Source: an uncultured Sphingomonadaceae bacterium (GTDB lineage Bacteria > Pseudomonadota > Alphaproteobacteria > Sphingomonadales > Sphingomonadaceae). Taken from it: 64,000 nt of DNA. The stretch lies in NCBI GenBank assembly GCA_947496865.1, contig CANMEE010000002.1, forward strand, positions 1,199,825-1,263,824, read 5' to 3'. Within the stretch, counting starts at the first letter, position 1, and every line of letters begins with the position of its first letter. Positions 10,627-21,422 of this stretch are shown piece by piece. The notes beneath the pieces were generated by a model. The model worked only from the letters and a program-made list of their open reading frames with translations, was not told the origin of the DNA and did no database searches. The translations under genes and the position numbers were made by a program.

Positions 10627-11463
10627 TTACCTCTTCTTCTTAGCGTGACGCGACCGGATGATCATCTTGTCGGTCGTTTTATTCTTACGAGTACGAGCAC
10701 CCTTAGTTGGCTTGCCCCATGGCGTCACAGGATGACGACCACCGGATGTCCGACCTTCACCACCACCATGCGGGTGATCGACAGGGTTTTTAGCAACACC
10801 ACGTGTCAAAGGACGACGGCCCTTCCAACGGGTGCGGCCAGCTTTACCGAAATTCTGGTTCGAGTTGTCGGGGTTTGAAACCGCGCCAACCGTGCCCATG
10901 CAATCACTGCGGATGTAACGCTGTTCACCTGAGTTCAGGCGAACAATAACCATACCGCGGTCACGACCAACAATCTGGACATATGTACCAGCAGAGCGAG
11001 CAATCTGACCGCCCTTGCCTGGTTTCATTTCCACATTGTGGATGATTGTACCGATTGGCATTTGCGACAATTTCATCGCGTTGCCTGGCTTGACGTCCAC
11101 TTTCTCACCAGCGATGACCGTGTCACCAATGGCCAAGCGCTGCGGCGCCAAAATGTAGCTCTGCTCACCATCCTCATATTGGATAAGGGCGATGAAGGCC
11201 GTCCGGTTAGGATCATATTCGATCCGCTCGACAGTTGCAGCCATATCAAATTTCCGGCGCTTGAAATCGACCAGACGATATTTATGCTTGTGACCGCCCG
11301 CGATACCGCGAGATGTCACGTGACCTTTATTGTTACGACCACCAGTTTTGCTCTGGCCTTCGACAAGCTTTTTGACAGGCTTGCCTTTCCAAAGGCCGCT
11401 CTTGTCGACCAGGATAAGACCACGCCGTGCGGGACTTGTCGGTTTATAGGATTTTAATGCCAT
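10627..11463 (-). CDS. rplB: 50S ribosomal protein L2
   Basis: 278-residue peptidyl-transferase-centre protein. It contains [22 protein letters not shown] and the highly conserved [28 protein letters not shown] near the C-terminus, including the histidine of the GGGEG loop region. Standard length and position after rplW. Confidence 0.98.
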   Translation of the reverse strand: MALKSYKPTSPARRGLILVDKSGLWKGKPVKKLVEGQSKTGGRNNKGHVTSRGIAGGHKHKYRLVDFKRRKFDMAATVERIEYDPNRTAFIALIQYEDGEQSYILAPQRLAIGDTVIAGEKVDVKPGNAMKLSQMPIGTIIHNVEMKPGKGGQIARSAGTYVQIVGRDRGMVIVRLNSGEQRYIRSDCMGTVGAVSNPDNSNQNFGKAGRTRWKGRRPLTRGVAKNPVDHPHGGGEGRTSGGRHPVTPWGKPTKGARTRKNKTTDKMIIRSRHAKKKR

Positions 11464-11469
11464 GTGCCC

Positions 11470-11778
11470 TTAAACTCCCGTGGTTATGTCGATGGTCTGG
11501 CCTTCAGCCAAAGTCACGACAGCTTTCTTAACATCATTGCGAGTGTAGGGGCGACCCTTCCACTTCTTGGTCTTGCCCTTTTGCACCAACGTGTTGACGT
11601 TTTTGACTTTGACATCAAACAACGCCTCGATGGCAGCTTTAATCTGTGGCTTGGTCGCGGTGTTCGCAACTTTGAATACCACAGCATTATGTTCGCTGAG
11701 CAAGGTTGATTTCTCGGTGATGTGCGGGCCAACAATTACGTCATAATGACGAATGTCTATTGCTTCTTTTTTAACCAT
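11470..11778 (-). CDS. rplW: 50S ribosomal protein L23
   Basis: 102-residue exit-tunnel protein. The ATG chosen ([23 protein letters not shown]) overlaps the rplD stop by 8 nt. A longer frame adding eight residues is open, but would overlap rplD more and adds nothing conserved. The [25 protein letters not shown] stretch is the family rRNA-binding core. Confidence 0.95.
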   Translation of the reverse strand: MVKKEAIDIRHYDVIVGPHITEKSTLLSEHNAVVFKVANTATKPQIKAAIEALFDVKVKNVNTLVQKGKTKKWKGRPYTRNDVKKAVVTLAEGQTIDITTGV

Positions 11779-12397
11779 TGAAGCGCGCCTCCAACTTTTC
11801 AACTGCGGCGCGGGTCAGCACCAAAGTTTCGTGGTTCAAAATGTCATAAACATTGGCACCAGCGGCTGGCATCACGTTCAGACGCGGAATGTTTGAAGAT
11901 GCTTTCGTGAAAGCATCATTCACAGCATCACCGTCCATGACCAAAGCAGACTTGCCAAAACCGAGCTTCGCGATGTCCGCGATCAGCAACTGAGTTTTCG
12001 CTTCTTTGATGTCCAGATTTTCGAGGATCACCAGATTGTCGTTCTTAGCCTTGTCAGACAGCGCCATTTTCAAACCCAATGCGCGAACTTTCTTGTTCAG
12101 CGAAGGGTTGAAGTCACGCTTGCGGGGACCGTGGGCTTTACCACCGCCAATAAAGATTGGAGCCCGGCGTGAACCATGACGAGCGGTACCGCCGCCTTTT
12201 TGGTTGCCAAACTTCTTACCGGTACGGGCAACGTCGCCGCGCTCACGAACAGCACGCGCTGTACCGCGCGCATTTTCACGCTGCCAGTTAACAACACGGT
12301 GCAAGATGTCTGCGCGCGCTTCAATGCCGAATACGTCATCATTCAAATCGATGTCGCCTTTGGCTTTTGCGTCGAGGGTTTTCACTTTCAATTTCAT
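11771..12397 (-). CDS. rplD: 50S ribosomal protein L4
   Basis: 208-residue protein that in gammaproteobacteria also represses the S10 operon. Contains the conserved extended-loop sequence [15 protein letters not shown] region (here [35 protein letters not shown]), followed by the globular domain. Lies 3 nt after rplC. Confidence 0.97.
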   Translation of the reverse strand: MKLKVKTLDAKAKGDIDLNDDVFGIEARADILHRVVNWQRENARGTARAVRERGDVARTGKKFGNQKGGGTARHGSRRAPIFIGGGKAHGPRKRDFNPSLNKKVRALGLKMALSDKAKNDNLVILENLDIKEAKTQLLIADIAKLGFGKSALVMDGDAVNDAFTKASSNIPRLNVMPAAGANVYDILNHETLVLTRAAVEKLEARFNG

Positions 12398-12400
12398 GGC

Positions 12401-13249
12401 TTAGCCCTCCTTCCCTGCATCATCTTTAGCATCGGACTTGTCTTCAGCCGGAGTTTCCGCTGCAGCGGCTGCAATTTCAGCATCGCTAGGACCAACTGGA
12501 CGTTCGATAGCGGCATCCGCTTCGATCATGCCTGCCGGCGCATCTTCGGTCGCCGTCTCATCCGCGTTGCGGCGCATGGCACCTGGGAATGGGACGCCTT
12601 CTGGAAGAGCAACTTTTACTGCATCTTTAACGAGCAACCAACCACCTTTGGAGCCAGGAACACTGCCGCGCACAAAGATCAAACCGCGAGCGGCGTCTGT
12701 ACGGACGATTTCTAGATTTTGCTGTGTGCGATTTTTCGCACCCATGTGACCAGCCATCTTCTTACCTTTGAAGACTTTACCTGGATCCTGGTTTTGACCA
12801 GTAGAACCATGGGCACGGTGAGAGATAGAAACACCATGGGTTGCGCGCATACCGCCGAAACCCCAACGCTTCATGGCGCCGGCAAAGCCTTTACCCTGGG
12901 TCACACCTTGAATATCAACCATTTGACCAGCAATAAAGTGGTCAGCAGTGATTGTCGCGCCAACGGGGAGCAAGCCTTCTTCGCTCTCAACCCGGAATTC
13001 AGCAACACGAGCCTTTGGCTCAACTTCTGCTTTTGCAAAAGCTTCACGTTGTGGTTTGTTTACATTTTTCGCTTTACGGGCACCTGCACCAAGTTGAACA
13101 GCAAAATAGCCATCACGTTCTTGATTACGGGCTCCAACAACCTGACACTCCTCCAAGGAAAGAACGGTTACCGGCACATGCCGACCATCTTCCTGAAACA
13201 AGCGGGTCATCCCCATTTTTTTCGCGATCACGCCAGTACGCACGATCAT
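12401..13249 (-). CDS. rplC: 50S ribosomal protein L3 with acidic C-terminal extension
   Basis: Assembly-initiating large-subunit protein. The L3 core starts at [12 protein letters not shown] and includes [20 protein letters not shown] and the [24 protein letters not shown] loop. The total of 282 residues exceeds the usual 205-215 because of an acidic/Ala-rich tail of about 60 residues after NADETATED. Separated from rpsJ by an unusually long 205-nt gap. Confidence 0.96.
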   Translation of the reverse strand: MIVRTGVIAKKMGMTRLFQEDGRHVPVTVLSLEECQVVGARNQERDGYFAVQLGAGARKAKNVNKPQREAFAKAEVEPKARVAEFRVESEEGLLPVGATITADHFIAGQMVDIQGVTQGKGFAGAMKRWGFGGMRATHGVSISHRAHGSTGQNQDPGKVFKGKKMAGHMGAKNRTQQNLEIVRTDAARGLIFVRGSVPGSKGGWLLVKDAVKVALPEGVPFPGAMRRNADETATEDAPAGMIEADAAIERPVGPSDAEIAAAAAETPAEDKSDAKDDAGKEG

Positions 13250-13454
13250 TTCTCCTTACAGAGGCCCACGTGCGGAATTGCCAGCGGGCGTGCTAAAATT
13301 ACTCAGCCCAAATTTTTAGAATATCGCCCCGTCCGGGCTAAACCGCTTAACTGATCCGAAGACCAATCAAACTAGACGGGGGACACATGACCCGAACAAA
13401 AGTCCGGCGGTTTCCCATGTCACCACTGCCACTAGAGCAGTGTCTTCACTCACA
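13250..13454 (-). other. 205-nt untranslated gap between rpsJ and rplC
   Basis: No plausible gene is seen. Read on the minus strand it contains a stem CCGGAC/GTTCGG around a TTTT loop (about 13397-13412), flanked by near-complementary GACATG and CATGTGTC segments, then AT-rich sequence leading to GTAAGGAGAA and the rplC ATG. S10 and L3 genes are usually close together. This may be a processed or regulatory leader for rplC onward, or contain an internal promoter. The function is inferred from position and weak structure only. Confidence 0.35.
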
Positions 13455-13766
13455 TTAAGCGAGCTTAATTTCTACATTCACACCCGCTGCAAGGTCGAGC
13501 TTCATCAAAGCATCGACGGTTTGCGGCGTAGGCTGCACAATATCGAGCAACCTTTTATAAGTCCGGACCTCAAACTGCTCGCGTGACTTTTTGTCGACGT
13601 GCGGGCCGCGGTTTACGGTGAATTTTTCAATATGCGTTGGCAATGGTATCGGTCCACGGATAAGCGCGCCAGTGCGGCGAGCCGTGTCAGCGATATCGCC
13701 GGTTGCTTGATCGAGAACCCGATGATCGAATGCCTTCAAGCGTATGCGAATATTCTGCGTTTCCAT
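13455..13766 (-). CDS. rpsJ: 30S ribosomal protein S10
   Basis: 103-residue protein of the 30S head, also NusE in antitermination complexes. Signatures: [44 protein letters not shown]. First gene of the S10 operon; the two terminators just upstream (after tuf) imply its own promoter in 13767-13840. Confidence 0.97.
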   Translation of the reverse strand: METQNIRIRLKAFDHRVLDQATGDIADTARRTGALIRGPIPLPTHIEKFTVNRGPHVDKKSREQFEVRTYKRLLDIVQPTPQTVDALMKLDLAAGVNVEIKLA

Positions 13767-13821
13767 ATGAACCTATACCAATGTCAAAGAGCCAAAAATA
13801 AACCGCCCCGATTTTCTCTTT

Positions 13822-13842
13822 CAAAAAAGAAGCCGGAGCGGC
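13822..13842 (-). terminator. second intrinsic terminator after tuf
   Basis: On the minus strand GCCG-CTC-CGGC forms a short stem followed by TTCTTTTTTG. It directly follows the first tuf terminator and probably acts as a back-up. Confidence 0.55.
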
Positions 13843-13878
13843 GAAAAACTGGCCGCCCGAATCAGTGACCCGGGCGGC
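13842..13878 (-). terminator. intrinsic terminator downstream of tuf
   Basis: Minus strand: GCCGCCCG (13878-13871) pairs perfectly with CGGGCGGC (13859-13852) around an 11-nt loop, followed by CAGTTTTTC. It lies 15 nt beyond the tuf stop codon and separates the str and S10 transcription units. Confidence 0.82.
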
Positions 13879-13892
13879 GAAACAGTCCTATA

Positions 13893-15083
13893 TTACTTTG
13901 TTACGTTGCTGACAACCCCAGAACCAACGGTCCGGCCACCTTCGCGAATTGCGAAGCGAAGACCTGGGTCCATTGCGATTGGTGCGATCAACTTAACAGC
14001 GATTGTTACGTTGTCACCAGGCATAACCATCTCGGTGCCTTCTGGCAGGATAACTTCGCCGGTAACGTCCGTTGTACGGAAGTAGAATTGTGGACGATAG
14101 TTAGCGAAGAATGGCGTGTGACGGCCGCCTTCGTCTTTCGACAACACGTAAACTTCTGCGTCAAACTCTGTGTGAGGAGTGATTGAACCAGGCTTACAAA
14201 GAACCTGACCACGCTCAACTTCTTCACGAGCAACGCCACGGATCAATGCGCCGATATTATCGCCAGCTTGACCGGAGTCGAGCAGCTTACGGAACATTTC
14301 AACGCCGGTGACAGTGGTTTTCGTAGTATCTTTGATACCAACGATTTCACATTCGTCACCAACATTCACAACGCCGGTTTCAACGCGGCCGGTAACAACC
14401 GTACCACGACCAGAGATTGAGAAAACATCTTCGATTGGCATCAAGAATGCCTGATCAACTGGACGCTCTGGCTGAGGAATAGCTTCATCAACAGCTTTCA
14501 TGAGTTCCATGATTTTTTCTTTACCGATATTGTCGTCACGGCCTTCCAATGCTGCAAGAGCAGAACCGGAAACGATAGGAATATCGTCGCCTGGGAAGTC
14601 GTAAGAAGAAAGAAGCTCACGGATTTCCATTTCGACGAGCTCAAGAAGCTCTTCGTCATCAACCTGGTCAACTTTGTTCATGAAAACAACAAGAGCAGGA
14701 ACACCAACCTGACGGGCAAGCAAGATGTGCTCGCGAGTCTGTGGCATTGGACCGTCAGCTGCGTTCACCACCAAAATAGCGCCGTCCATCTGAGCAGCAC
14801 CGGTAATCATGTTTTTCACATAATCGGCATGGCCTGGGCAATCGACGTGCGCATAGTGACGCGCTTCGGTTTCATATTCAACGTGTGCCGTTGAAATGGT
14901 GATGCCGCGCTCACGCTCTTCAGGTGCCTTATCAATGTTCGCGAAGTCTACGGCTTCACCACCTGATGATTCAGCAAGCACTTTCGTGATCGCTGCGGTC
15001 AGTGTGGTTTTACCGTGGTCGACGTGACCGATGGTGCCGATATTGCAATGCGGCTTATTGCGTTCAAACTTTGCTTTTGCCAT
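13893..15083 (-). CDS. tuf: elongation factor Tu
   Basis: GTPase delivering aminoacyl-tRNA to the ribosome. The 396 residues contain all G motifs: GHVDHGKT (P-loop), RGITI (switch I), DCPGHADY (switch II), NKVD and the SGSAL base-recognition loop, then the two beta-barrel domains. A 153-nt gap separates it from fusA; a TTGACA-like hexamer at 15151-15156 on the minus strand lacks a convincing -10. Followed by two terminators. Whether a second tuf copy exists elsewhere cannot be told here. Confidence 0.98.
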   Translation of the reverse strand: MAKAKFERNKPHCNIGTIGHVDHGKTTLTAAITKVLAESSGGEAVDFANIDKAPEERERGITISTAHVEYETEARHYAHVDCPGHADYVKNMITGAAQMDGAILVVNAADGPMPQTREHILLARQVGVPALVVFMNKVDQVDDEELLELVEMEIRELLSSYDFPGDDIPIVSGSALAALEGRDDNIGKEKIMELMKAVDEAIPQPERPVDQAFLMPIEDVFSISGRGTVVTGRVETGVVNVGDECEIVGIKDTTKTTVTGVEMFRKLLDSGQAGDNIGALIRGVAREEVERGQVLCKPGSITPHTEFDAEVYVLSKDEGGRHTPFFANYRPQFYFRTTDVTGEVILPEGTEMVMPGDNVTIAVKLIAPIAMDPGLRFAIREGGRTVGSGVVSNVTK

Positions 15084-15236
15084 TTTATATTACCTCTAAT
15101 TTCTATCGTCTTGATAGTCTGTGCCGCGCTTTGGCGAGACTATCCAAATCTGTCAACACCCTTTTAACCTCTAGGCTTTTTTCTTGAGCCTGAACAAAAA
15201 GGTAAGCGCGGTTACTCGTAAAAAGAGAAGCGGCGA

Positions 15237-17330
15237 TTAAGCCATCTTCTCCTTCAATTCTTCTGCAACATTATTCGGCACCTGCTCGTAATGAGAAAAC
15301 TGCATCGAATATTGTGCGCGTCCCTGACTGAAGGAACGCAGCTCATTCACATAACCAAACATATTGGCCAGTGGCACCATCGCGTCCACAGCCTGAGCAA
15401 TACCGCGTGTGTCGGTACCCTGGATCTGACCACGACGAGAGTTAAGATCGCCGATAACGTCACCAAGATAATCTTCCGGCGTAATCACTTCGACTTTCAT
15501 GATGGGCTCAAGCAGCTTGATACCAGACTTCTGGGCCGCTTCCCGCATAGCTGCGCGAGCCGCAATTTCAAAAGCCAGCGCCGAGGAGTCAACGTCATGA
15601 TAGGCGCCATCATAAACACGAATGTGGAAATCGATGATCGGGAAGCCGATCAACGAACCGGATGCAGCCGTTTCACGCATACCTTTTTCAACAGACGGGA
15701 TATATTCTTTTGGAATATTACCGCCCTTAATGTTGTCTTCAAAGGTAATACCTTCACCACGCTCGCCGGGCGTAACTTCAAATTTGATCCGCGCGAACTG
15801 ACCCGAACCACCGGACTGTTTCTTATGGGTGTAATCGGTATCGACAGCCTTGCCGAGCGATTCGCGATAAGCAACCTGTGGCGCGCCGACGTTGGCTTCC
15901 ACTTTAAACTCACGCTTCATACGGTCGACCAAGATGTCGAGGTGAAGCTCGCCCATACCCTTGATGATCGTTTGACCGGATTCATGGTCAGTCGATACAC
16001 GGAATGACGGATCTTCAGCAGCCAGACGATTAAGCGCAATGCCCATCTTTTCTTGGTCAGCCTTGGTTTTTGGCTCCACTGAAAGCTCGATAACTGGCTC
16101 TGGGAATTCCATCCGCTCAAGAATGATCGGTTTTTCAGGATCACAAAGCGTATCACCGGTAGTGGTTGTTTTCATGCCCGCAAGTGCAACAATGTCGCCT
16201 GCAAATGCCTCGTCAATGTCCTTACGGTCATTAGAGTGCATCTCAAGGATACGGCCCACTTTTTCCTTCTTGTCCTTAACCGAGTTTAACAAAGTGCCTT
16301 TTTCCAGCTTGCCGGAATAGATACGGCAGAAGGTCAAAGTACCCACGAACGGATCGTTCATGACTTTAAAGGCAAGCGCAGAAAATGGCTCGTCATCGCT
16401 AGATGGACGCTCATCTTCTGTTTCGCCGTCCATTGCGACACCTTTAATGGCATCAACGTCGAGCGGGCTTGGCATATAATCAACAACCGCGTCGAGCAGT
16501 GGCTGAACGCCTTTGTTTTTAAAAGCAGAACCACAAAGCACAGGAACAAAGCTCTGGTTCAACGTGCCCTTACGGATCAGCGATTTCAAAGTCGCTGCGT
16601 CAGGCATGTTGCCTTCCAAGTACTGCTCCATCACATCGTCATCTTGCTCAACAGCAAGTTCGATCAGCTTCTCGCGATATTCAGCCGCTTCATCAGCCAT
16701 ATCTTCGGGAATTTCGCCATATTCATATTCAGCGCCAAGATCTTCGTTCTTCCAAGTGATCGAACGCTCGTTCACAAGGTCGACCAAACCAACAAGGCTC
16801 GCTTCGATACCGATGGGAAGATAAAGAACAGCAGGAGTTGCACCCAAACGCTCTACGATTGAATCGACACAGAATTTAAAGTTAGCACCGGTCCGGTCAA
16901 GCTTGTTGATGAAGCACATCCGAGGCACTTTATATTTATCAGCCTGACGCCATACAGTTTCGGACTGCGGCTCAACGCCGGCAACGCCATCGAAACAAGC
17001 GACCGCGCCATCGAGAACACGCAATGAACGCTCAACTTCAATAGTAAAGTCAACGTGGCCTGGCGTATCAATAATGTTGATCCGGTGCTCAGGACCCTTG
17101 CGGTCTTCGGCATTCCAAAAACAGGTGGTCGCAGCAGAGGTAATGGTAATACCACGCTCTTGCTCTTGCTCCATCCAGTCCATCGTCGCCGCGCCATCAT
17201 GCACTTCGCCGATTTTATAGGACTTACCCGTGTAATACAGGATACGTTCCGTGGTGGTTGTTTTACCGGCATCAATATGGGCCATAATGCCAATATTGCG
17301 ATATCGTTCGAGCGGATGGCTGCGTGCCAT
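15237..17330 (-). CDS. fusA: elongation factor G
   Basis: Translocation GTPase of 697 residues with five domains. The G domain has [22 protein letters not shown] and NKLD; domains II-V follow, ending in the conserved [18 protein letters not shown] segment. It lies 152 nt after rpsG and before tuf in the standard str operon order. Confidence 0.98.
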   Translation of the reverse strand: MARSHPLERYRNIGIMAHIDAGKTTTTERILYYTGKSYKIGEVHDGAATMDWMEQEQERGITITSAATTCFWNAEDRKGPEHRINIIDTPGHVDFTIEVERSLRVLDGAVACFDGVAGVEPQSETVWRQADKYKVPRMCFINKLDRTGANFKFCVDSIVERLGATPAVLYLPIGIEASLVGLVDLVNERSITWKNEDLGAEYEYGEIPEDMADEAAEYREKLIELAVEQDDDVMEQYLEGNMPDAATLKSLIRKGTLNQSFVPVLCGSAFKNKGVQPLLDAVVDYMPSPLDVDAIKGVAMDGETEDERPSSDDEPFSALAFKVMNDPFVGTLTFCRIYSGKLEKGTLLNSVKDKKEKVGRILEMHSNDRKDIDEAFAGDIVALAGMKTTTTGDTLCDPEKPIILERMEFPEPVIELSVEPKTKADQEKMGIALNRLAAEDPSFRVSTDHESGQTIIKGMGELHLDILVDRMKREFKVEANVGAPQVAYRESLGKAVDTDYTHKKQSGGSGQFARIKFEVTPGERGEGITFEDNIKGGNIPKEYIPSVEKGMRETAASGSLIGFPIIDFHIRVYDGAYHDVDSSALAFEIAARAAMREAAQKSGIKLLEPIMKVEVITPEDYLGDVIGDLNSRRGQIQGTDTRGIAQAVDAMVPLANMFGYVNELRSFSQGRAQYSMQFSHYEQVPNNVAEELKEKMA

Positions 17331-17482
17331 AGTCTTTACTCCAGAATTAAGGGGCCCTGATTAGCGCCGCCCATATAGTGAAAGGGGCCAGCGATGACCA
17401 GCCCTGATTAGTTACAAATACAACAATGTGAAAAGCGCAGGAATTTACAGAGAATCTGCGATCCCTGCGCTTCTATATAATG

Positions 17483-17953
17483 TTACCAGCGGTAATGTGC
17501 AAATGCGCGGTTGGCTTCGGCCATCTTGTGCGAATCTTCACGCTTCTTCACCGCGTTGCCGCGATTGTTGGAAGCATCCAGAATTTCACCCGACAGACGA
17601 GCAGCCATTGTGGTTTCACTGCGCGAACGGGCCGCACTGATCATCCAGCGAATGGCGAGAGCCTGAGCGCGTTCAGGCCGCACTTCGACAGGAACCTGAT
17701 AAGTCGCACCACCAACACGGCGGCTGCGCACTTCGATGCCCGGCTTGATGTTGTTGAGCGCATCATGGAAAAGCTGCAGCGGATCTTTTTTCGCTTTGGC
17801 TTCGACGCTGTCAAAAGCACCATATACGATACGTTCTGCAGTAGATTTCTTACCATCTACCATCAGATTGTTCATGAATTTTGAAAGGACCTGATCCTTA
17901 AATTTTGGATCAGGAAGGATTATCCGTTTTTCAGGACGACGACGACGTGCCAT
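17483..17953 (-). CDS. rpsG: 30S ribosomal protein S7
   Basis: 156-residue 16S rRNA-binding head-nucleating protein. It starts [10 protein letters not shown] and has [36 protein letters not shown] and the C-terminal [14 protein letters not shown]. It follows rpsL by 24 nt. Confidence 0.97.
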   Translation of the reverse strand: MARRRRPEKRIILPDPKFKDQVLSKFMNNLMVDGKKSTAERIVYGAFDSVEAKAKKDPLQLFHDALNNIKPGIEVRSRRVGGATYQVPVEVRPERAQALAIRWMISAARSRSETTMAARLSGEILDASNNRGNAVKKREDSHKMAEANRAFAHYRW

Positions 17954-17977
17954 ATACTATAACTCCTATCTGACCAA

Positions 17978-18349
17978 TTACTTAGGACGCTTAGCGCCAT
18001 ATTTGGAACGGGATTGCTTCCGGTCCTTAACGCCTTGCGTATCAAGAACACCGCGCAGCACATGGTAACGCACACCGGGAAGGTCGCGCACACGGCCGCC
18101 GCGAATGAGAACAACGCTATGCTCCTGAAGGTTATGACCTTCACCTGGAATATAGCTGATGACCTCACGCTGGTTGGTCAGGCGAACCTTGGCAACCTTA
18201 CGCAGAGCGGAGTTTGGTTTTTTAGGAGTCGTTGTGTAGACCCGGGTACAAACGCCGCGTTTCTGCGGGTTGGCTTCCATGGCCGGCACTTTGGACTTCG
18301 TCTTCTGAGGCACCCGCCCTTTACGGACGAGCTGATTAATCGTTGGCAT
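17978..18349 (-). CDS. rpsL: 30S ribosomal protein S12
   Basis: 123-residue decoding-centre protein. [12 protein letters not shown], the [18 protein letters not shown] loop that carries the classic streptomycin-resistance lysine, and [28 protein letters not shown] are all wild type in appearance (lysines present at both resistance sites). First gene of the str operon; see the promoter at 18483-18511. Confidence 0.98.
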   Translation of the reverse strand: MPTINQLVRKGRVPQKTKSKVPAMEANPQKRGVCTRVYTTTPKKPNSALRKVAKVRLTNQREVISYIPGEGHNLQEHSVVLIRGGRVRDLPGVRYHVLRGVLDTQGVKDRKQSRSKYGAKRPK

Positions 18350-18482
18350 AAAGTCTTCACCTTATAAGTAGTTTTTCCTGCAAATCGCAGGGGTTACTCT
18401 CACCGTATTTTGGTACGGCAAGTGTTTTGCCTATGTAGCTTTCCTGTTCAGCAAGACGCATCCCGCGCGAACAAGAACGCGG

Positions 18483-18511
18483 CCCTTAGCGGGGATTCGG
18501 GTGGGGGTCAA
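18483..18511 (-). promoter_or_regulatory. probable housekeeping promoter of the str operon
   Basis: On the minus strand TTGACC is followed by a 17-nt spacer and TAAGGG. The -35 hexamer is near consensus, and the spacing is ideal. It would give a leader of about 125 nt before rpsL. No other strong hexamer pair was seen in the 274-nt gap. Confidence 0.5.
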
Positions 18512-18623
18512 GGGTTGGGCCACATACTGGCACGAGAATTAATGTTAGCGGTCAGGCTGGGATCGGAGCGACTGCTTCATCCCGAAAGCGGACATTAGAG
18601 AATATAGTTTTCGACCCATTGAG

Positions 18624-19319
18624 CTAGTATCTAATCACATTCACCCAATCAGAGGCGGTCACCTTGTAATTTTGCTCACGCAAGTGATGGATGACAGCTC
18701 TCATATGACGCGCGCCAAAAACTATACCAATAGACCTTTTATCACCTTCCGCCTGCTGCATGTGATCGTTGATAATTCCAATGAGATGTTCATCCCTCCA
18801 GTCCAGCACAATTTTTTCGATCTTTTCGAAGGCCTCATTGTCATCCAGAATTGCATTATTGTGATCATGAAGGTCGAGATTCATTCTCTTCCCTATTGCT
18901 TCCCTTGTCCCAAAGAACCTCAGATAAAGGCCATATATCGGAGCGAGTACTGGAATCAAGAAACGCTGGAAGAACGGCAGTTCTGCCCACTTTTTCGAAA
19001 AGTCGTTAGAGGCAACATCAGCATGCCGAATATCTGCATCTAGATCATCCAAAGACATCGTTGACTGGAGCACCAAACCGAGTTTTGGATTTTTTGTAAA
19101 ATACCGGTAGGACGCAGTAAGAAGCGTTCCTGTCTTTGTTCGAACGCCTTCCGTCAAAATCACATCGCAATCCGCAAGTCGCTCCAGGACGTCATCATAG
19201 AATGATTTGTCTGCGACATGTATCATCGGAAATAGAGTAAAGCTCGACAGCCGATCGATGCTGTCAAAGCGGAAGATAGCACTGCGAACTCCAAATACCG
19301 TAGCTTCAATAATTTGCAT
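18624..19319 (-). CDS. TraB/TIKI-like superfamily protein (putative)
   Basis: A 231-residue protein with the two hallmarks of the TraB/GumN/TIKI fold: an N-terminal FPMIHVADKSFYDDVLERLADCDVILTEG (His plus a Glu-containing strand end) and a C-terminal GIVFGARHMRAVIHHLREQNYKV (second His followed by helix and strand). A hydrophobic segment (FFQRFLIPVLAPIYGLYLRFFG, about residues 115-136) may contact the membrane. TIKI-type members are metal-dependent proteases, but activity here is unknown. Isolated gene with no obvious operon partner. Confidence 0.55.
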   Translation of the reverse strand: MQIIEATVFGVRSAIFRFDSIDRLSSFTLFPMIHVADKSFYDDVLERLADCDVILTEGVRTKTGTLLTASYRYFTKNPKLGLVLQSTMSLDDLDADIRHADVASNDFSKKWAELPFFQRFLIPVLAPIYGLYLRFFGTREAIGKRMNLDLHDHNNAILDDNEAFEKIEKIVLDWRDEHLIGIINDHMQQAEGDKRSIGIVFGARHMRAVIHHLREQNYKVTASDWVNVIRY

Positions 19320-19456
19320 ACTAACCCAATAGAGTTCTGTATCTCTCGTTCAACTGTCTATCTATTGACCCACCGTTTCCACAATGCCCGCTTTTGCGCC
19401 CATAGCGGACGCGCAACTGCATGGGGCAATTGTTAAATAAGGCAAATTCCGCGATA

Positions 19457-19732
19457 TCACCCACTAACCGACAACCGCACACCCATGGCCCGCAGCACAT
19501 TCAGCAAAGTCTCCAGCGTCATATTGCCGTTCGGCCCCAGCGCCTTGTAAAGCGCTTGTCGCGTGATCTTGCTCTCCGCCGCCATCGCGGTCATCCCCTT
19601 GGCGCGGGCGACATCATTTAGCGCGGTGCGGATCAGCGCCGCGTCATTTTCTTCAAATGCCGCCTTCAAATAAGTCGCGATCATGTCCGAGCTGTCGAGA
19701 TATTCGGCAGCGTCAAATTCTGTCGTGGTCAT
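19457..19732 (-). CDS. addiction-module antidote-like HTH protein (HigA/TIGR02684 type), apparently orphan
   Basis: A 91-residue protein: an N-terminal FDAAEYLDSSDMIATYLKAAFEENDAALIRTALNDVARAKG and a C-terminal helix-turn-helix around MAAESKITRQALYKALGPNGNMTLETLLNVLRAMG, the pattern of the 'probable addiction module antidote' family. The start used here has AAGAAGG just upstream; a longer frame (to 19750) is open. Family members normally follow a RelE-like toxin gene, but the 146 nt between this start and the next gene hold no toxin reading frame. Confidence 0.75.
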   Translation of the reverse strand: MTTTEFDAAEYLDSSDMIATYLKAAFEENDAALIRTALNDVARAKGMTAMAAESKITRQALYKALGPNGNMTLETLLNVLRAMGVRLSVSG

Positions 19733-19826
19733 TCGGCCTTCTTGGAACATTTATATAGGAATGCAAACTATAGATGACATACCATCCATCGGGCACCAAT
19801 CACAGGCTGTGGAAATGGAGAAATGG

Positions 19827-19847
19827 ACCCTGAAACGAGTTCAGGGT
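19827..19847. repeat. dispersed-type palindrome (ACCCTGAA-N5-TTCAGGGT)
   Basis: Perfect 8-bp inverted arms around ACGAG, embedded in GGACCC...GGGTGACG. The same motif is recalled from many sphingomonad intergenic regions, where it behaves as a REP-like repeat. Only this copy was recognised here. Confidence 0.6.
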
Positions 19848-19878
19848 GACGGGTGCTGGCCCAAACTGTCACAACGGC

Positions 19879-20535
19879 TCAAGCCACCAAAGCCACCCAA
19901 ATAGCGACAAAGAAAGACGCGCCGCCCATCATTACGAAACTATGCCAGATGGAATAGCGAAACGGCTGCGCCTTGCGGGCATAGAAAATCGTGCCGAGGG
20001 AATAGAAGACACCGCCCGCCAGCATGGCCCATAACGATAATCCGGGCAGCCGCGCCATCATCTCGGGCACGCCGATAATGCCCATCCATCCCAGACCGAG
20101 ATAGGACGCCAGCGACCAGCGCGAATCCAGATTTTTGCCGAAGATTTTGTACAGCATCGCGGGGATAGCCAGCGCCCAGACAATCATCAGCAGAAAGAGG
20201 CTAAACTCTGTATCCGCAAGGACGAAAAGCGGCGTAAAAGTGCCCGCGATAGTCAGATAGATCGCCGCATGGTCTATCCGCCGCAGCGCCAGTCGCCGAC
20301 CATGAAAAGGTGACAAATGGTAGAACATGGAGATGGTGTGCGAGAACATCACGCCAACCACATATAAGCAGACCGCCCCGATCACCGCCACATCCTGACC
20401 AGCAGCCTGAATGATCAGGGCCGCGCCGGCCAACAGGATAAAAATCAGACCTATCCCGTGGACAATAAAATCGGCGCGGCGTTCTAGTTTATCGGGGCTG
20501 GGGTACATAAGGTCACAATCATTGGAGGTGGGCAT
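19879..20535 (-). CDS. hemolysin III family (PAQR-type) membrane protein
   Basis: A seven-helix inner-membrane protein of about 218 residues. Family marks: ERRADFIVHGIGL at the start, SMFYHLSPFHGRRLALRRIDHAAIYLTIAGTFTP (conserved His/Asp pair in helices 2-3) and the C-terminal YSIWHSFVMMGGASFFVAIW. These His residues form the putative metal site of PAQR proteins; the cellular role is unclear despite the name. The start is uncertain: a GTG at 20580 and ATGs at 20535 and 20508 are in frame, none with a good ribosome site. Confidence 0.85.
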   Translation of the reverse strand: MPTSNDCDLMYPSPDKLERRADFIVHGIGLIFILLAGAALIIQAAGQDVAVIGAVCLYVVGVMFSHTISMFYHLSPFHGRRLALRRIDHAAIYLTIAGTFTPLFVLADTEFSLFLLMIVWALAIPAMLYKIFGKNLDSRWSLASYLGLGWMGIIGVPEMMARLPGLSLWAMLAGGVFYSLGTIFYARKAQPFRYSIWHSFVMMGGASFFVAIWVALVA

Positions 20536-20648
20536 TGGAGATCGGACCACGGTGACAGCATATTTATGGCTATCAGTCACCCACTAACCAACAAATGCAC
20601 GTCCATTGTCCGCAGGCACCCAAGTTCAGCACAACGATATGTGGAGGA

Positions 20649-21422
20649 TCACTCGATCCAATAGCCCACCACCTTCCAGCTCGAATCCTCCCGAACCAGC
20701 GTCAAAGTCTCTGTCGCTTCGGGCTTGTTCTCAAAACTGGTCTGAAATTTGACCATTTCATATCCGGCAGGCGGCGCGGGCACGGCTTGCTGGCTGGTTG
20801 CCGTCCGCGAGAGTACTGCGCCTAAGGCCGGTTGAATGCGCTTGGCTGTCGATGCCCATGCTTCGCTGGTATTTAGCTCTTTAAACGACTGTCCAGTGGC
20901 GTTCCAGCTATCGAGCCACTTAAACGCATCAACCAGCACCAGCCATTGCCGGGCCGATATCATGACGTCGGATGCGGCGAGCGCAGGGGTTGATGTTTGG
21001 GCCTCTGATTCCACCTGGGCCACCTCAATGGCCGGCTCCGCATTTTGCGAAAGGGACGAAAAAGCAAGTGCTGCAATTATAAGAGACATGATGATAACTC
21101 CTGTCAGCATGGCGAGGGGAATCCTCGATCCATGACCGTCTTCCAGTGTTTCATGGACTAACAGGCCATCGGCGCTTTTGGCTTCCCCCAAAAACCTGTC
21201 CGCTAGAAAACTGGGGCCATCGCCTTCCTTGTCGAGCAGCAGGCGCGCCGCCTGACGGCTGCTGGAAACGGACATTTTCTGCCGCGCGTTGCGCAGGCGC
21301 TCGTTTATCGTGTGCACCGAAAGATCAAAATGCCGGGCGATGGTTTTTGTGTCATGGCCCCTGACAAGCAAACGCAGCGTTTCTTTCTCCTTTTCGGTGA
21401 GGGCGTAATAGTCTTTGGACAT
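20649..21422 (-). CDS. membrane-anchored LuxR-type HTH regulator with DUF4019-like C-terminal domain
   Basis: 257 residues. The N-terminus is a GerE/LuxR-type HTH (YYALTEKEKETLRLLVRGHDTKTIARHFDLSVHTINERLRNARQKM, 5-50). One transmembrane helix spans about 102-122, and a periplasmic C-terminal domain from about 150 has the DUF4019 style, ending in EDSSWKVVGYWIE. The layout (cytoplasmic DNA-binding head, single membrane pass, outer domain) resembles ToxR-like one-component sensors. The ligand is unknown. Faces a MAPEG/amidohydrolase pair across a 211-nt gap. Confidence 0.8.
   Translation of the reverse strand: MSKDYYALTEKEKETLRLLVRGHDTKTIARHFDLSVHTINERLRNARQKMSVSSSRQAARLLLDKEGDGPSFLADRFLGEAKSADGLLVHETLEDGHGSRIPLAMLTGVIIMSLIIAALAFSSLSQNAEPAIEVAQVESEAQTSTPALAASDVMISARQWLVLVDAFKWLDSWNATGQSFKELNTSEAWASTAKRIQPALGAVLSRTATSQQAVPAPPAGYEMVKFQTSFENKPEATETLTLVREDSSWKVVGYWIE

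Noticed and set aside
15151..15156. TTGACA hexamer upstream of tuf as a promoter
   Set aside because: No acceptable -10 hexamer is found at 16-18 nt, so it was not listed as a feature.
18539..18598. Possible sphingomonad repeat with AATGT/ACATT ends upstream of the str operon
   Set aside because: Only 5-bp outer arms match and no second copy was seen in the window; the resemblance to known repeats is from memory.
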